From Blastomussa wellsi (lineage: Eukaryota > Cnidaria > Anthozoa > Scleractinia > Plerogyridae), in assembly GCA_947652115.1 (NCBI GenBank), contig OX393564.1, positions 13,507,684-13,571,683 of the forward strand: a stretch of 64,000 bases of DNA, given 5' to 3'. Shown here piece by piece: positions 45,261-54,523 of the stretch (within the stretch, counting starts at the first letter, position 1; every line of letters begins with the position of its first letter). The notes below the pieces were generated by a model. The model saw only the letters and a program-made list of their open reading frames with translations, was not told the origin of the DNA and did no database searches. The translations under genes were made by a program, and so were the position numbers.

Positions 45261-45533
45261 TCACGTCGACCTTCTTTTAGAAGGAGGAGGAGCATATTTC
45301 TGAAGGGCCGTTTTCAAGGCATTGGGATCGAGCCTTTGCAACTGCCGTTGTAAACGAAAGTAATCACTGCTGTCAGGTCCATCCGCCGGCACAGACGAGG
45401 ATGTGGCCTGTCCTTCCGACTGTCAATCGTGGTTGGCAAATTGATCCATGTTGTCTTGGGTGGAATGACCTCCTGCTTGATCGATGGTGGGTTTAGGGAT
45501 CAAGATCATCTCTTTGGCGTATTTGTCATTCAT
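45261..45533 (-). pseudogene. Short provirus protein with in-frame TGA
   Basis: ATG 45533 overlaps the upstream gene stop in an ATGA. The frame reads MNDKYAKEMILIPKPTIDQ, hits TGA at 45423-45425, and resumes in frame to TGA 45261-45263 (C-terminus RLDPNALKTALQKYAPPPSK). This gives 90 codons in all. The start-stop overlap supports it as a genuine gene that was missed because of its nonsense codon. Function unknown. Confidence 0.55.
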
Positions 45534-46105
45534 ACCTCTAATGCCTGTAAACCAGCACGCAGAAAAAGAAGAAGGCGTGCTCCCAAAGCCAATAACAGTG
45601 CTCTCCCTTCATATAAAGGTGTGCTCAGTCCACTCGGATGTCGAATTTCTCTTATATGCTTTTTCAAGGGCATTTTTATATGGGACGGTAACAGAACCAC
45701 ATCGTCGTACAAGTTGCGTATCACGTCGCTAAGGGCACGTAGTTGGTCATTGCGAGCTCGGTGAATCTCTCTTTGCCACGTTGCGCCATCTCCACTCAGC
45801 AAGTAGAGCAGAAAGGGTTGGTGAGCTGCCACGCACCAAGCACCACTACCTTGTTGTTTATTCTTTTTCTTTGACGGTACAAGACCTCCTATTAGAGCAC
45901 CCAGACCAGCCATGGCCGGAAGTACGCCAGCAGCCAGTAATCCCTTGGTACCCATCTTACTTTTGAGTGTTCCGTAGGCACTTCCCACTTTAGAGGAACT
46001 TGCAGGACGGGTGAACCCTTGATTGGCTCATCTAGCTGCTGCAGAGGAAGCTCTGAAATTTCAATTGGTCGGAGTGGGTGGCCAGGCTTGTAACGGAGGT
46101 GCCAT
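45530..46105 (-). pseudogene. Hydrophobic/basic provirus protein (two in-frame stops)
   Basis: The most likely start is ATG 46105, 30 bp downstream of a TATA box (46135-46145). The same frame is crossed by stops at 46061-46063 and 46028-46030. It then reads a Gly/Ala-rich hydrophobic helix (GLLAAGVLPAMAGLGALIGG), Lys-rich SKKKNKQQ, and a folded domain with DQLRALSDVIRNLYDDVVLL. Possible minor capsid or membrane-lytic protein by analogy of layout; no motif proves it. Confidence 0.5.
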
Positions 46106-46520
46106 GGTAGAATGAAATTCTCCTGGTCGTGCCTTCTTTATATCCCTTTTTTTCTTTAACGCTTGAAACCGGCTAGCAGAGGATTGAGTAGCATCGGGTC
46201 GTAAGCCTCCCTTTTGGGGATTTTGTCCACAGCGTTTTGTGGTCTTGCCTTTTCCTTTTTGTCTGGCTCGTGAGATGTGAAGATAGGTGGACGAAGGAAG
46301 ATAATTGGGCAAACCGATCATTTACGAATTGCACGGTAGGCTGAACTTTCCACCCGCTTGACCGGTCAGTCCCGGCAGCGCGCTGTTTAACATGTTGCTT
46401 GCCATGTCAGTGACAATGGGGGCTAATGAGCCCTCCTTCTTGCTGGTGACGTCTTCGTCTTCTGATGGCTGGCATCGTTGTGCGTTGCCAGAAGGTTAAC
46501 AGGCTTTTATAGCTTTTTTT
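46106..46520 (-). other. Short basic open frames, unresolved
   Basis: A TATA-like ttttata (46505-46511) precedes short frames. One ends SNMLNSALPGLTGQAGG just before 46321, and another begins at ATG 46321 (IGLPNYLPSSTYLHISRARQ) with a Lys/Arg-rich body. Which is the real gene cannot be settled; both could be pieces of one frameshifted core-type protein. Confidence 0.35.
46135..46145 (-). promoter_or_regulatory. TATA box
   Basis: The minus strand reads gggatataaag, 30 bp before ATG 46105. Confidence 0.5.
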
Positions 46521-47024
46521 TCATTTATCCTTTTTCCCCACTTGCGTCAGGAGTGTTCCTAACAAGGCCGTTGGCACTGCTGCCAAAGCTCCTCCCAGTG
46601 CTGCTGCCGTTCCGAGTTTACCCATAATGGTGGTGGCAGTCAGTCTACGACGCACGTTCCACATGGCTCTGTTGACACCTCGAGCCAATCGCTGCGATCT
46701 CATATTAACTAACGCTCTAGACGCTGCTCTTTGTCTTTGGGGATTGGTAGGAGGACGAGCACAAATTACTCTTTGCATTTGAGCAATACGAGATGGTGAC
46801 GGTCGATTGGCTTGGTTTCCTGGATAGATGCCTCCCTTCTGCTGTCGTCTTTTCTTGTTGAAAACACTGCATCGTCCCGTCATCACCTCACTGGCACCTT
46901 CATCGTACTCGTCACCTTGTAGGATGTAGTAGGACCCCAGGGTGCTTGTAAAGACCGAGGAGGACGTCGAAACCCAGATCGTCCAAAAAGGGGGAAACAA
47001 CAGAGAATCCATGCCTTGTCCCAT
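46521..47024 (-). CDS. Basic protein with C-terminal hydrophobic helix
   Basis: 167 codons from ATG 47024. It has an N-terminal acidic patch (DEYDEGAS), a strongly Arg-rich middle (RARPPTNPQRQ-type composition, RRRLTATTIMGKLG) and a terminal helix TAAALGGALAAVPTALLGTLL. A TATA-like cataaaaa lies about 20 bp upstream, so the second Met (47012) may be the true start. The mix of Arg-rich and amphipathic segments suggests a minor capsid or core protein. No stop interrupts it. Confidence 0.5.
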   Translation of the reverse strand: MGQGMDSLLFPPFWTIWVSTSSSVFTSTLGSYYILQGDEYDEGASEVMTGRCSVFNKKRRQQKGGIYPGNQANRPSPSRIAQMQRVICARPPTNPQRQRAASRALVNMRSQRLARGVNRAMWNVRRRLTATTIMGKLGTAAALGGALAAVPTALLGTLLTQVGKKDK

Positions 47025-47055
47025 GGAACTAACACGTTCGCCTTTTTATGCTTTT

Positions 47056-49117
47056 CTAGGGCTGTAGAACTGTCACGGGGTCTGCTTCGTCGAGCAAGAT
47101 GTGGGTGCGAAAGCGAATGGCTTCGTCAGTCGTGGGATGATGGTCTGCTACCAGATATCCAAACGGTTTTTGAGTGGCTTTTTGATACAGTTGCCAAAAG
47201 GCTCGACTGTTTCCCAGCCAACGATCGCCCAAGGCTTTCACGTATCTGGTATCGCCGTGAAATGGTAGTTATGGTTTTGAGTGGCCTGTTCCTGTCCTCC
47301 TGGATACAGATTCTGCGCGAGGGTGATGGCGAACAAGTCGAGGTGATGTGTGTCGCGGGTTAACAACTGAGTGACTTACGATGACTTGGTGGTTTCTTGC
47401 ATCAGATTGTCCAAAATCAACAATCCCGGCCGTCGCGAGGGAGGAAAGAGTTCTAAGATGTCATAATAATAATAATAATAAATAATAAATAATAACTTTA
47501 TTTAAGTGTCAATGTATTTAGCACCATTTTGCTAATTGGGGACACTGTAAATACGTAAACAAATATTGTAAATGAAACAGAAAGTTCTTAAAAATCCCAA
47601 CTGGCAGGAGGCAGACCAGTTGGCTATTTACAAAGCGTGGAGGAGTCGAATTTGGGACCACCGAAGACAAATCCGTTTTAGTGGCAGGGAGGAGGACTCG
47701 AACCCGGGACCACCTGATTACAAGTCCAGCGCCCTGACCACTAGGCCACGCTCGCCTTCACATCCTTGGGTAGACCTTCGTGAAAGAGCACCCCTAAAGC
47801 TTCGAAATGGTCAAATATGTGACCCTCCTTTACCCAACGGAGGACCAGATTTCTCGATGAACTGTGCCTAGCACACCTCCTTTGCCTTTTTCTGAAGAAT
47901 TAATTCGCTACAATTCCTGTGAACTTTCGATCGATCAATTGTTTTGAAAAAATCCGAAACTGGACAATCAGAAGTGGCCATTCCCACGGCCAAGTAAACA
48001 TTGTAACACGATCTGACAGAAATCGGCTGGCAGCATTGTTGTAATTGCAGTTCAAAACAGAAAACTTACCCTCGTTTCTCTGCTCCAAAGACCACTTCAG
48101 AAGTGTTTCATCCAATTCAGAGTACTTTGTCGAATAAAAGGCCCATTGCGTTTCATTTTTTGGTTACATTTTTAGTTCACCATTGAAGAGGTTCGCTTGA
48201 TCTTTTCGCCAGCGACGAACCATGGATTCATCGATCCCGTATTCACTCCAGCTGTAACTACTTTTACAATGTAATTTGAAAGCTAAGTTTTATGAAGAAG
48301 GACGGGCTTAGCTGAGAAAAACAGAACAAAGCTCAAGACTGAACAAGAGAGAGGATATTCCTAGGAGCTGAAGTCGCATCTTTTGTTGAAAACACACAGT
48401 TCAAAGCTTTCTTAGCTTGCATGTATTCTTGAGAAATGAATTAGTGGCAAAAAGGATCGATGCAATCCAATACAGGCTATTAACACGATAAATGAAAGGA
48501 TGGAATTTTTGTTTTCGTGAATAAAGGAATGGTAGGTTGAAAACATACCCTGAACACTGTTTTCGTTTTTTGCTGTTCAATAACACAATATTTCATTATA
48601 CTGTTATACTTACTTTATACTGTTTTAGGAGTATTTCCATTAAAGCTTAAAGGTTGGTCAGGCTTTGCGCGCGTGTTCGCACACCCAGTGTGTTGTGTTT
48701 TTTCGCACACAACTGACACGCAGCTTGTTGTTCGACTGCTCACGCTTCTTTCTTCGGCCTCGCACGCTTCATTGTGTTTAGTGTGTCCTGTAAAACAAAA
48801 GATTCACTAATGAGGCAAGTTTCAGAGCACGCTTTAAGCGTGCTAAAATCGAAATCTATTGTTTTAAGGTGGAAGCGTGTTGTGAGCGTGCTATCACCTT
48901 TGTCCCTGTTTTCCCGTGGAGGGTCACATATGGGTTGCCACGTTGAACCGTAACAGTAGATGATTTTTTGGAAATAGCACGGGCTACCGTCTGCACGTCG
49001 GAAATAGACCGGTGCATCGCGTACCAAACGGTACAGCCAGGTGGTTTTCCCACTGAAAGACGGGCCCACAATCTGCATATTACCCGGCATCAGAAATCTC
49101 GGATTGTAAGTTGACAT
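47056..49117 (-). pseudogene. Packaging ATPase, provirus 2 (split by SINE and other sequence)
   Basis: The start is ATG 49117 (MSTYNPRFLMPG), about 36 bp after a TATA at 49153-49160. Walker A is intact, MQIVGPSFSGKTTWLYRL, followed by KIIYCYGSTWQP. The middle (EGHIFDHFEALGVLFHEGLP) lies at about 47.83-47.77 kb. Walker B is RRPGLLILDNLMQET (47.43-47.40 kb). A further segment, DLFAITLAQNLYPGGQEQ, and the C-terminus KPFGYLVADHHPTTDEAIR to 47056 complete it. About 0.9 kb of unrelated DNA and then a SINE interrupt the gene, and a frame change follows Walker B. Confidence 0.8.
47465..47765 (-). mobile_element. tRNA-derived SINE inserted in the ATPase
   Basis: The minus-strand head has A box tggcctagtgg (47748-47738) and B box ggttcgagtcc (47704-47694). 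The 3' tail is a trinucleotide run ((aat)n on the plus strand near 47462-47500). It belongs to a different SINE family from the copies at 17.7 and 63.0 kb. Confidence 0.8.
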
Positions 49118-49152
49118 GATATCACACACACTAACTTTTTTCAACGATTTTA

Positions 49153-49160
49153 TTTATAGC
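49153..49160 (-). promoter_or_regulatory. TATA box of the ATPase gene
   Basis: The minus strand reads gctataaata. It places transcription start near 49125 and favours ATG 49117 as the start. The plus strand also reads ttatttatag ahead of a 53-codon plus-strand frame. Confidence 0.5.
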
Positions 49161-49173
49161 CTTGTACAGCAGT

Positions 49174-49335
49174 ATGTCAATGAATAACAATGATGCCTTT
49201 GACGTTGAATACAAATCTGAGAACATCCACGTGCATCAGACAACTGTCTACCTCAATGCTTCTCTGACGACAAAGAAGGAAACAGGTCGTGCATCCATCT
49301 TACGACGGCCGTGTAGTTATAGAGTAAGTTGGTAG
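49174..49335 (+). CDS. Possible 53-residue plus-strand protein
   Basis: The open frame ATG 49174 to TAG 49335 encodes MSMNNNDAFDVEYKSENIH and continues with QTTVYLNASLTTKKETG. It is the only candidate plus-strand gene in provirus 2. It is divergent from the ATPase, and its 3' end overlaps the protease on the other strand. It may be chance. Confidence 0.25.
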   Translation: MSMNNNDAFDVEYKSENIHVHQTTVYLNASLTTKKETGRASILRRPCSYRVSW

Positions 49336-49719
49336 GCGAAAATACTGCACGATCGTACTCAAAGGCATGCCGCGGTATCGATGGTAGAGATAGTACAAGG
49401 TGTGATCTCCACACACGTCAGTGGTCCATTGCTGGATGGGACGAGGAGTTTGTTTGAACTCGTCAAAACAATGCCAACTGGTATCGTACGTCTTGGGGGT
49501 GATTGCGTAACTGTCGAAGAATTCGCCTTGACCTGGTGCTGACCAAAAGAGGCCGACCCAATGCTGCCCCGGCAAGTCCATGGGATCTGTATTGGCAATA
49601 GCACATCGCGGATAAGGTATTCCACAAGGCACTTCGTGGGCACTGTACACGTCTCCAAAATACTGACGAATGTGTTGATCATGTTGACAGGTTCTTTGTA
49701 ACGAAGCTGTGTCGTGCAT
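49300..49719 (-). CDS. Adenovirus-type cysteine protease (C5 family-like), intact
   Basis: 139 codons without interruption, starting 3 bp after the capsid stop. The likely catalytic His is in LPGQHWVGLFW, the acidic partner in GEFFDSY, the oxyanion Gln in IQQWTTD and the nucleophile Cys in DVCGDHTLYYLYH. Order and spacing match the small maturation proteases of Polintons, adenoviruses and relatives. It would cleave capsid and core precursors during virion maturation. It is shorter than the adenovirus enzyme, as is usual for transposon-encoded members. Confidence 0.8.
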   Translation of the reverse strand: MHDTASLQRTCQHDQHIRQYFGDVYSAHEVPCGIPYPRCAIANTDPMDLPGQHWVGLFWSAPGQGEFFDSYAITPKTYDTSWHCFDEFKQTPRPIQQWTTDVCGDHTLYYLYHRYRGMPLSTIVQYFRLPTYSITTRPS

Positions 49720-49721
49720 TC

Positions 49722-51252
49722 TTAGATGTCTCCCAAGTGAATTGGGCCTTCCACCGTTCCATGATTATCGACTTGCAGTAGACTTTCGTCTGTATTATAG
49801 AAAAACGTAGCTTGGAGAGTAGGATTGCCACTAGAAAAGGTGAGTCGAATGTTGACCAACATGTGTAGCAAGGGTGTGTTGGATTCCCCTCCGTCTTGGA
49901 CGGCTGTTAAATCAAAGGGTACTATGAAGAAGCCTTCCTCGAAGGTGTCTGGATTTAACAGGTACGCATCTCGTTTGTGTTTGCCCGAGGCATTCATCAA
50001 CAAATCGTAGATCTCATACTTGTCTTTCAAAGACAGGCTGGCTTTGGGAACAGGTACACCATTGGTAGTGCATTCCACTTGGATTCCATTCTGACTGGTA
50101 AAATTGAAGAGATTTTTACCAAAGTCACCTTGATAACGCTTGTCGTCCAACAACACCATCTAATACAGCCGGTGCGAACGACCTCGGAACATGTCATTGA
50201 TGTCTATCTGTGTTTGATTCGCCGTCAACTGATAGTTGTCACAACGCATCCGTCAGAAAGGAAAAGTCAGCGGGTTGACGACTGTGGTCTTTTCCACTTC
50301 CATGTACTGCATGAAGTCTTTCATGGGGACGCGGTAAAACACGCGCACAAAGCACTTGTCCACCATCACTTCAAATGCCACTTTTTCAGCAGTGGTGGCA
50401 GCCATTCCGTCACCAGTATCTTTGTACTTCTTGGCCATCAAAGAAAACTGGGGTTGAATTCGATGTCAAATTCCACTTTGGTGTTGGGAGGTACATTCTG
50501 GGCGATTTGAGTGAAATTTGCTTGGGATGGGACAGACGTTGAACTCGTACTCTGCCGTGTTATTGACCGTAGCTTGTTGACGCCGGATACCACTAGCATT
50601 CAGTTGGGCTTAAGCTTCTTGTTTTCCTCCCCACTTGTCCATTTGACCGGCCACATCTCGGTACCAACCTTGTCGTTTCAGTCTGCTCCTTTCATCCCAG
50701 GGATCGGACTCCAACAGGGTTCGAAAGTACTCTCTATAAGCTAAATTCACCCCCGAGGCCGACTCGGTTTCGGCTTTGTTGACTTTACAACGTACTTGAC
50801 GAATGCAGCTGTAGCCAAAATTATTCACGGGTCCCATGATGAGAAGGGACGTGTTGTTGTGATACGCCCGGGCTTTCCGGTCAGCATCTTTGAACTTCCC
50901 TCTCAGATGCAATTCCATTTCTCGTGGACAAAATGGGAACGGGTGATCGTCGATGCGTAAATTGCAGTGGTGTGGCCGAATTCGTCAAGGGTTTGATGTC
51001 TTCAAACTGCCACTTGTACTCGGTGGCATCGATCTTGCGTTGTGGCCGGTAGTTGTACTGGCCTTTGTTGGCCTGTAAACTCAACGTCTCCATGAGGACG
51101 GCTTTGAATCTAAATGCTACTGGTGTGTTGCCTGTATACCTTTTCTTCAGGTAGTCCCTGAAAACAGTGGCGTGCCGGTTGTTGTCGACCCATCCCCACT
51201 TGTGGTCCACCCTAGCTGCCTTGGCTCCCGCCTTGCTCAAACCTTTCTTCAT
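49722..51252 (-). pseudogene. Double-jelly-roll major capsid protein, provirus 2 (frameshifts, two stops)
   Basis: ATG 51252 overlaps the stop of the upstream gene (ATGA). Readable parts are a basic N-terminus (KKGLSKAGAKAARVDHKWGW); LLIMGPVNNFGYSCIRQVRC with NLAYREYFRTLLES and GWYRDVAGQMD, the first jelly roll; and RYQGDFGKNLFNFTSQNG in the second. The frame changes near 50.9 and 50.6-50.45 kb. In-frame stops lie at 50253-50255 and 50160-50162. Total length of about 510 codons matches Polinton capsid proteins. It is unlike the provirus 1 capsid in sequence. The protease gene follows after 2 bp. Confidence 0.85.
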
Positions 51253-51533
51253 TTCCCAGGCCACATGACCGCATCATCAAAGCCAAACCCTCCTTCTTGT
51301 TGCTTCTTCTTCTTTTTCTTGGCAGGTGGTTGATCGTTGAGACAATAGGACTGTTGGAACCGCTTGGCGGCCTTGCAGGCCACCTCTTTACCCAAGGAAC
51401 TGGCACCTTGTCCGGCAAATGCCCGCAAGGGGGACCATCCCCCCTCTTGATATGGAGGGGTGCCTTGGTCGTAGATGGGACCTCCTCCGACTTGCACCCA
51501 TTGAGAGGGTGCCATTCGTTTCTTGAGGGGCAT
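51249..51533 (-). CDS. Small basic Gly/Pro-rich protein
   Basis: ATG 51533 shares a base with the preceding stop (TGATG), and its own stop overlaps the capsid ATG (ATGA). 94 codons: MPLKKRMAPSQWVQVGGG, a Gly/Ser segment SLGKEVACKAAKRFQQS and a poly-Lys run before EGGFGFDDAVMW. Uninterrupted. Composition and position between penton-like and capsid genes suggest a minor capsid or DNA-condensing protein. Confidence 0.6.
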   Translation of the reverse strand: MPLKKRMAPSQWVQVGGGPIYDQGTPPYQEGGWSPLRAFAGQGASSLGKEVACKAAKRFQQSYCLNDQPPAKKKKKKQQEGGFGFDDAVMWPGK

Positions 51534-52862
51534 CACGGAATCTCTCTCTGACAAAAATACAAGGTCGCTGTCACGACACCACCTTGGAATGGTATGGGAC
51601 GACCTAGGTTGTCCCTTATATCAATTTCAATGTCGCGAAACTGGTACTGACTGAGTCGGTAGAAAGTCAGGTGAGGAATGAACATGTCTTCCATGATCTG
51701 TTTGTTGGTGCTGACGCCGTGCGTCAAGATCACTTTCGCCATTTGCGAGCCCACGTAGACCGGTTCGCTTACATTGCAGTGTATGTTCATGTTCTGGAAG
51801 GAGTACTTAGAAATGGTGCTCCACACGCTGGCTTGGTTGTGTTTAGCCATGGTGTGACTTCGCGTGATCTCCACTTCGGTGGGTTTCCCATCTGCATCGT
51901 GTTTGGTGATTTCCACAATGGGATGTTGCGAGTCGGCATGAAAATAGAAGGGCACTGTCCACGTAAGCCAGGTCGCAGGCCAACCAGGCAGGTAAATACA
52001 CGGAGAATTCGGCACTGGGAAACGACCACACGTAAAACCCTCTTTCATCCAAGGTGACTTTCAACCCACCCAATTCGTTTTTCTGAGGTGCGTGGGCTTC
52101 CATGGCTTGCATCCAGCCTTCCACCACATCTTGCACAGTGACATAGGTGTCTGCTCGCAAGAACATACGCACGTCTGGATGATTGTTGAAGTAGTGGACG
52201 CGAAGTCCCACTTGCCGATTCAACACGTTGCACCAGGTGTGAGGCAACAGCAGCTGAAAGAGTCCCACTTCCCACGTTTCGTCCAAGGACCACATCACGG
52301 GTAGACGCACTTGAAAGTGAGAGGGTGCATTGTCAGGAAACAGGTCCAATTGTGCATTGCTTTCCAAGGTCACGCGTAGTCCGCCTTGAAATCGCATCGT
52401 GGGCGTTAAAGCAGGGCCTTTGTGAAAGTACAGCAAGAGTCCGACCAGATCCATGTAGAATGGGACACCCAAGTTATCGCTGTTTCTTAAATGGACTCAG
52501 AGTTTGTTCAGGTGCTGGGTCGGTGCAGCCAATGGTCGAAAATCCACGTTTTGTGGGTGGTATTCGCAAGTCCTGCCATACATCTGACTCTGAAAGGGGA
52601 TCACCACCAATGTGTGTCGCTGCTGCTCGCCCGTCATGCTCAATCCTACAATGTCCACTTCGGCGAAACACTTGCTCAAATCGGTGTAATACATACTGAA
52701 CAGAGCCACTTGCCAGTCTTGGGACAAGCTCGAGGGAATTTCCAATTCCTGTCGATAGGCGTAACATACTGTCATCATGTCAGGTTCCAAGGGGTGCGTA
52801 CCTTGATCACCACTGTTCAAATACATGATGAAATCGTCGTCGCGTTCCCACGGTTTACTCAT
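51533..52862 (-). pseudogene. Penton-like minor capsid protein (TGA, frameshift)
   Basis: From ATG 52862, whose first bases overlap the integrase stop, the frame reads FIMYLNSGDQGTHPL and DWQVALFSMYYTDLS, then TGA 52497-52499. The same frame continues with NAQLDLFPDNAPSHFQVRLP and ETWEVGLFQLLLPHTW. After a frame change near 51.96 kb it continues to YQFRDIEIDIRDNLGRPIPF and VTATLYF. The 'lxxNsxF - WxVxL' unit occurs twice, suggesting a duplicated domain. In Polintons a single-jelly-roll protein of this kind forms the capsid vertices. The penton identity is an inference from position and pattern. Confidence 0.6.
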
Positions 52863-53760
52863 ACTGTTTCAAATCCTTGTGGGGAATCCACATCTTGTAA
52901 TCGGGTGCCACTCCTTGCTAACACTTGTCGAGTGGGTCCATGGCCTTTGTATTTAAGCTTTTTGGCCACACGCCATTGATTGGGTAACCCTCGCACCTTT
53001 TGCAACTGAGGTTCGTAGAAACGACCTTTGACTCTCTGTCCTTGCCAATCTTCTAACGCGTAATAATTCACACCATCCACCACTTGACGATTTCGATCCA
53101 CTATGGTGTACACGGCTCGTGACCACACACCCTTGGAACTCTTGGAGCCTAACGCGCCTCGTCTCTTATCCTTTCCCAACAACTTGGTGGTTCGGAGAAA
53201 ATCTCCCGGTCAAAGCTTGTAAGTCTTCAAGTGGATCGTGGGTTGGTACAACCGTCGCCACACCACCTCGGCATTGTAGTCGTTCACGTTGATGGGTGCC
53301 ATTCGAATACTGGAATGGATGCGTTGGTTGTACTTGTCCACTAGCTCGGGTAAGGCGTCTAAATACTTGAGAGTATTGTGAGCCGTCATGTACTTGTAGG
53401 TGTGTTCCTTTAGCGTGCGATTAAACCATTCGGCTATCAAAGCTTTGGGTTCCCCTCGTGTGGAATAAGGTGATGCGTTTGTTTATTTGCTGCCACCAGT
53501 TTAGAGTCTTGCATTTCGACCAAATTGGCTTGCCAGGTATGATCGACAGAGGGTCCCACCATGGTCTTGCTGCGGGGAAAACGTTCGCGTCGCGGTCGAT
53601 GCAACGCAAAGGCGGGTTCCCCTTGTAAATACGTTTGGGTCGTGCGTCGAGACACGCCCAACGATTTAGCAGTGCCCAATAACTCTTTCACGTTCCCGCT
53701 TAAGGCATAGGGACTGTCTTCGTCCAAGTATAGGGCTTCTGATGTGCTCGTCTTTGTCAT
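52855..53760 (-). pseudogene. RVE integrase with chromo-like tail, provirus 2 (internal deletion)
   Basis: Start MTKTSTSEALYLDEDSPY at 53760. The catalytic core starts HTWQANLVEM, where the first Asp is replaced by Asn. The reading then jumps to the Glu motif (IAEWFNRTLKEH), so about 80-90 residues including the second Asp are missing. The C-terminal part is intact: an SH3-like segment YYALEDWQGQRVKGRFYEPQ, then a chromodomain-like stretch (RVAKKLKYKGHGPTRQVLA) finishing in another frame. It overlaps the next gene (TATGAGTAA). Catalytically dead. Confidence 0.8.
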
Positions 53761-53819
53761 GCTGACAGAAACTACTACATACAACCATTTCATTCTATTT
53801 ATTAGCTTTTCTTACAATT

Positions 53820-54235
53820 GGTTTACAACATCTTGAGGTGACGTCTTTGACGGAATCACGATTTCTCTGCAGATGTAGTATCAACTTGATCCTGGATCGT
53901 GGGGACTTGTGTCTTGGGTCCTTTTTTTCTTGTGTCCTCGTTTGGCTGGTGCAGCACACTCGGACGTTTTGCTGGCCATTCTCTTGGTGACTTGGTTGCT
54001 ATGGCTCTCCTCGGGGGGAAACGCTATCCCGGCTCGTTTCAATTCATATTTCATTTCTTCTCAGGCTTGTTGGATTTCCATGACTCCCTCTGTCAATGAC
54101 CCAATGGAGCTCAACAATCGCAGCTTAGTCTTCATGTATAATTCGCGTGAACTTTCCACACTTTTCGATCCCAAGGTAAATAGCCAAATTGTTTGAAAAC
54201 TGGCGAGTTTTTCGCACTTGTTCTTCAGCACTCAT
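53820..54235 (-). pseudogene. Small basic provirus protein (broken)
   Basis: ATG 54235 lies 58 bp downstream of a TATA box. The product begins MSAEEQVRKTRQFSNNLAIY and meets a stop at 54125. A second frame carries EEMKYELKRAGIAFPPEESH and a Lys-rich tail AKRGHKKKGPK, with one further stop. It may be one small basic protein split by indels. No family is recognised. Confidence 0.4.
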
Positions 54236-54292
54236 GATGTGTACTCGACGATGACTTTTGTCAAATGAATCTAAATGTCCACCGGCACACAC

Positions 54293-54299
54293 TTTTATA
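54293..54299 (-). promoter_or_regulatory. TATA box
   Basis: The minus strand reads gtataaaag ahead of the 54235 start. Confidence 0.5.
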
Positions 54300-54523
54300 C
54301 TTTTTTGGGGGGATGGGCACACCCACTCAAATCACAGGACACATTTTTTTATAAAACAACAAGTACTTTTTATTCAAAAAAAGAGAGCCTCCTTACTTTT
54401 ACAAGCTTGCTCATGACTCCCTTATCGTAACCTATTTCTAAAAAGTCAAACTTTGTGGCTATGATAAAAAGAAATCTTTTATAACTTTCACAGTTCCAGG
54501 TTTCTTTTCTTTTTTAAAAAAAG

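Noticed and set aside
47572..47871. 100-codon plus-strand frame across the SINE
   Set aside because: It reads through the SINE and antisense to the ATPase; no independent support.
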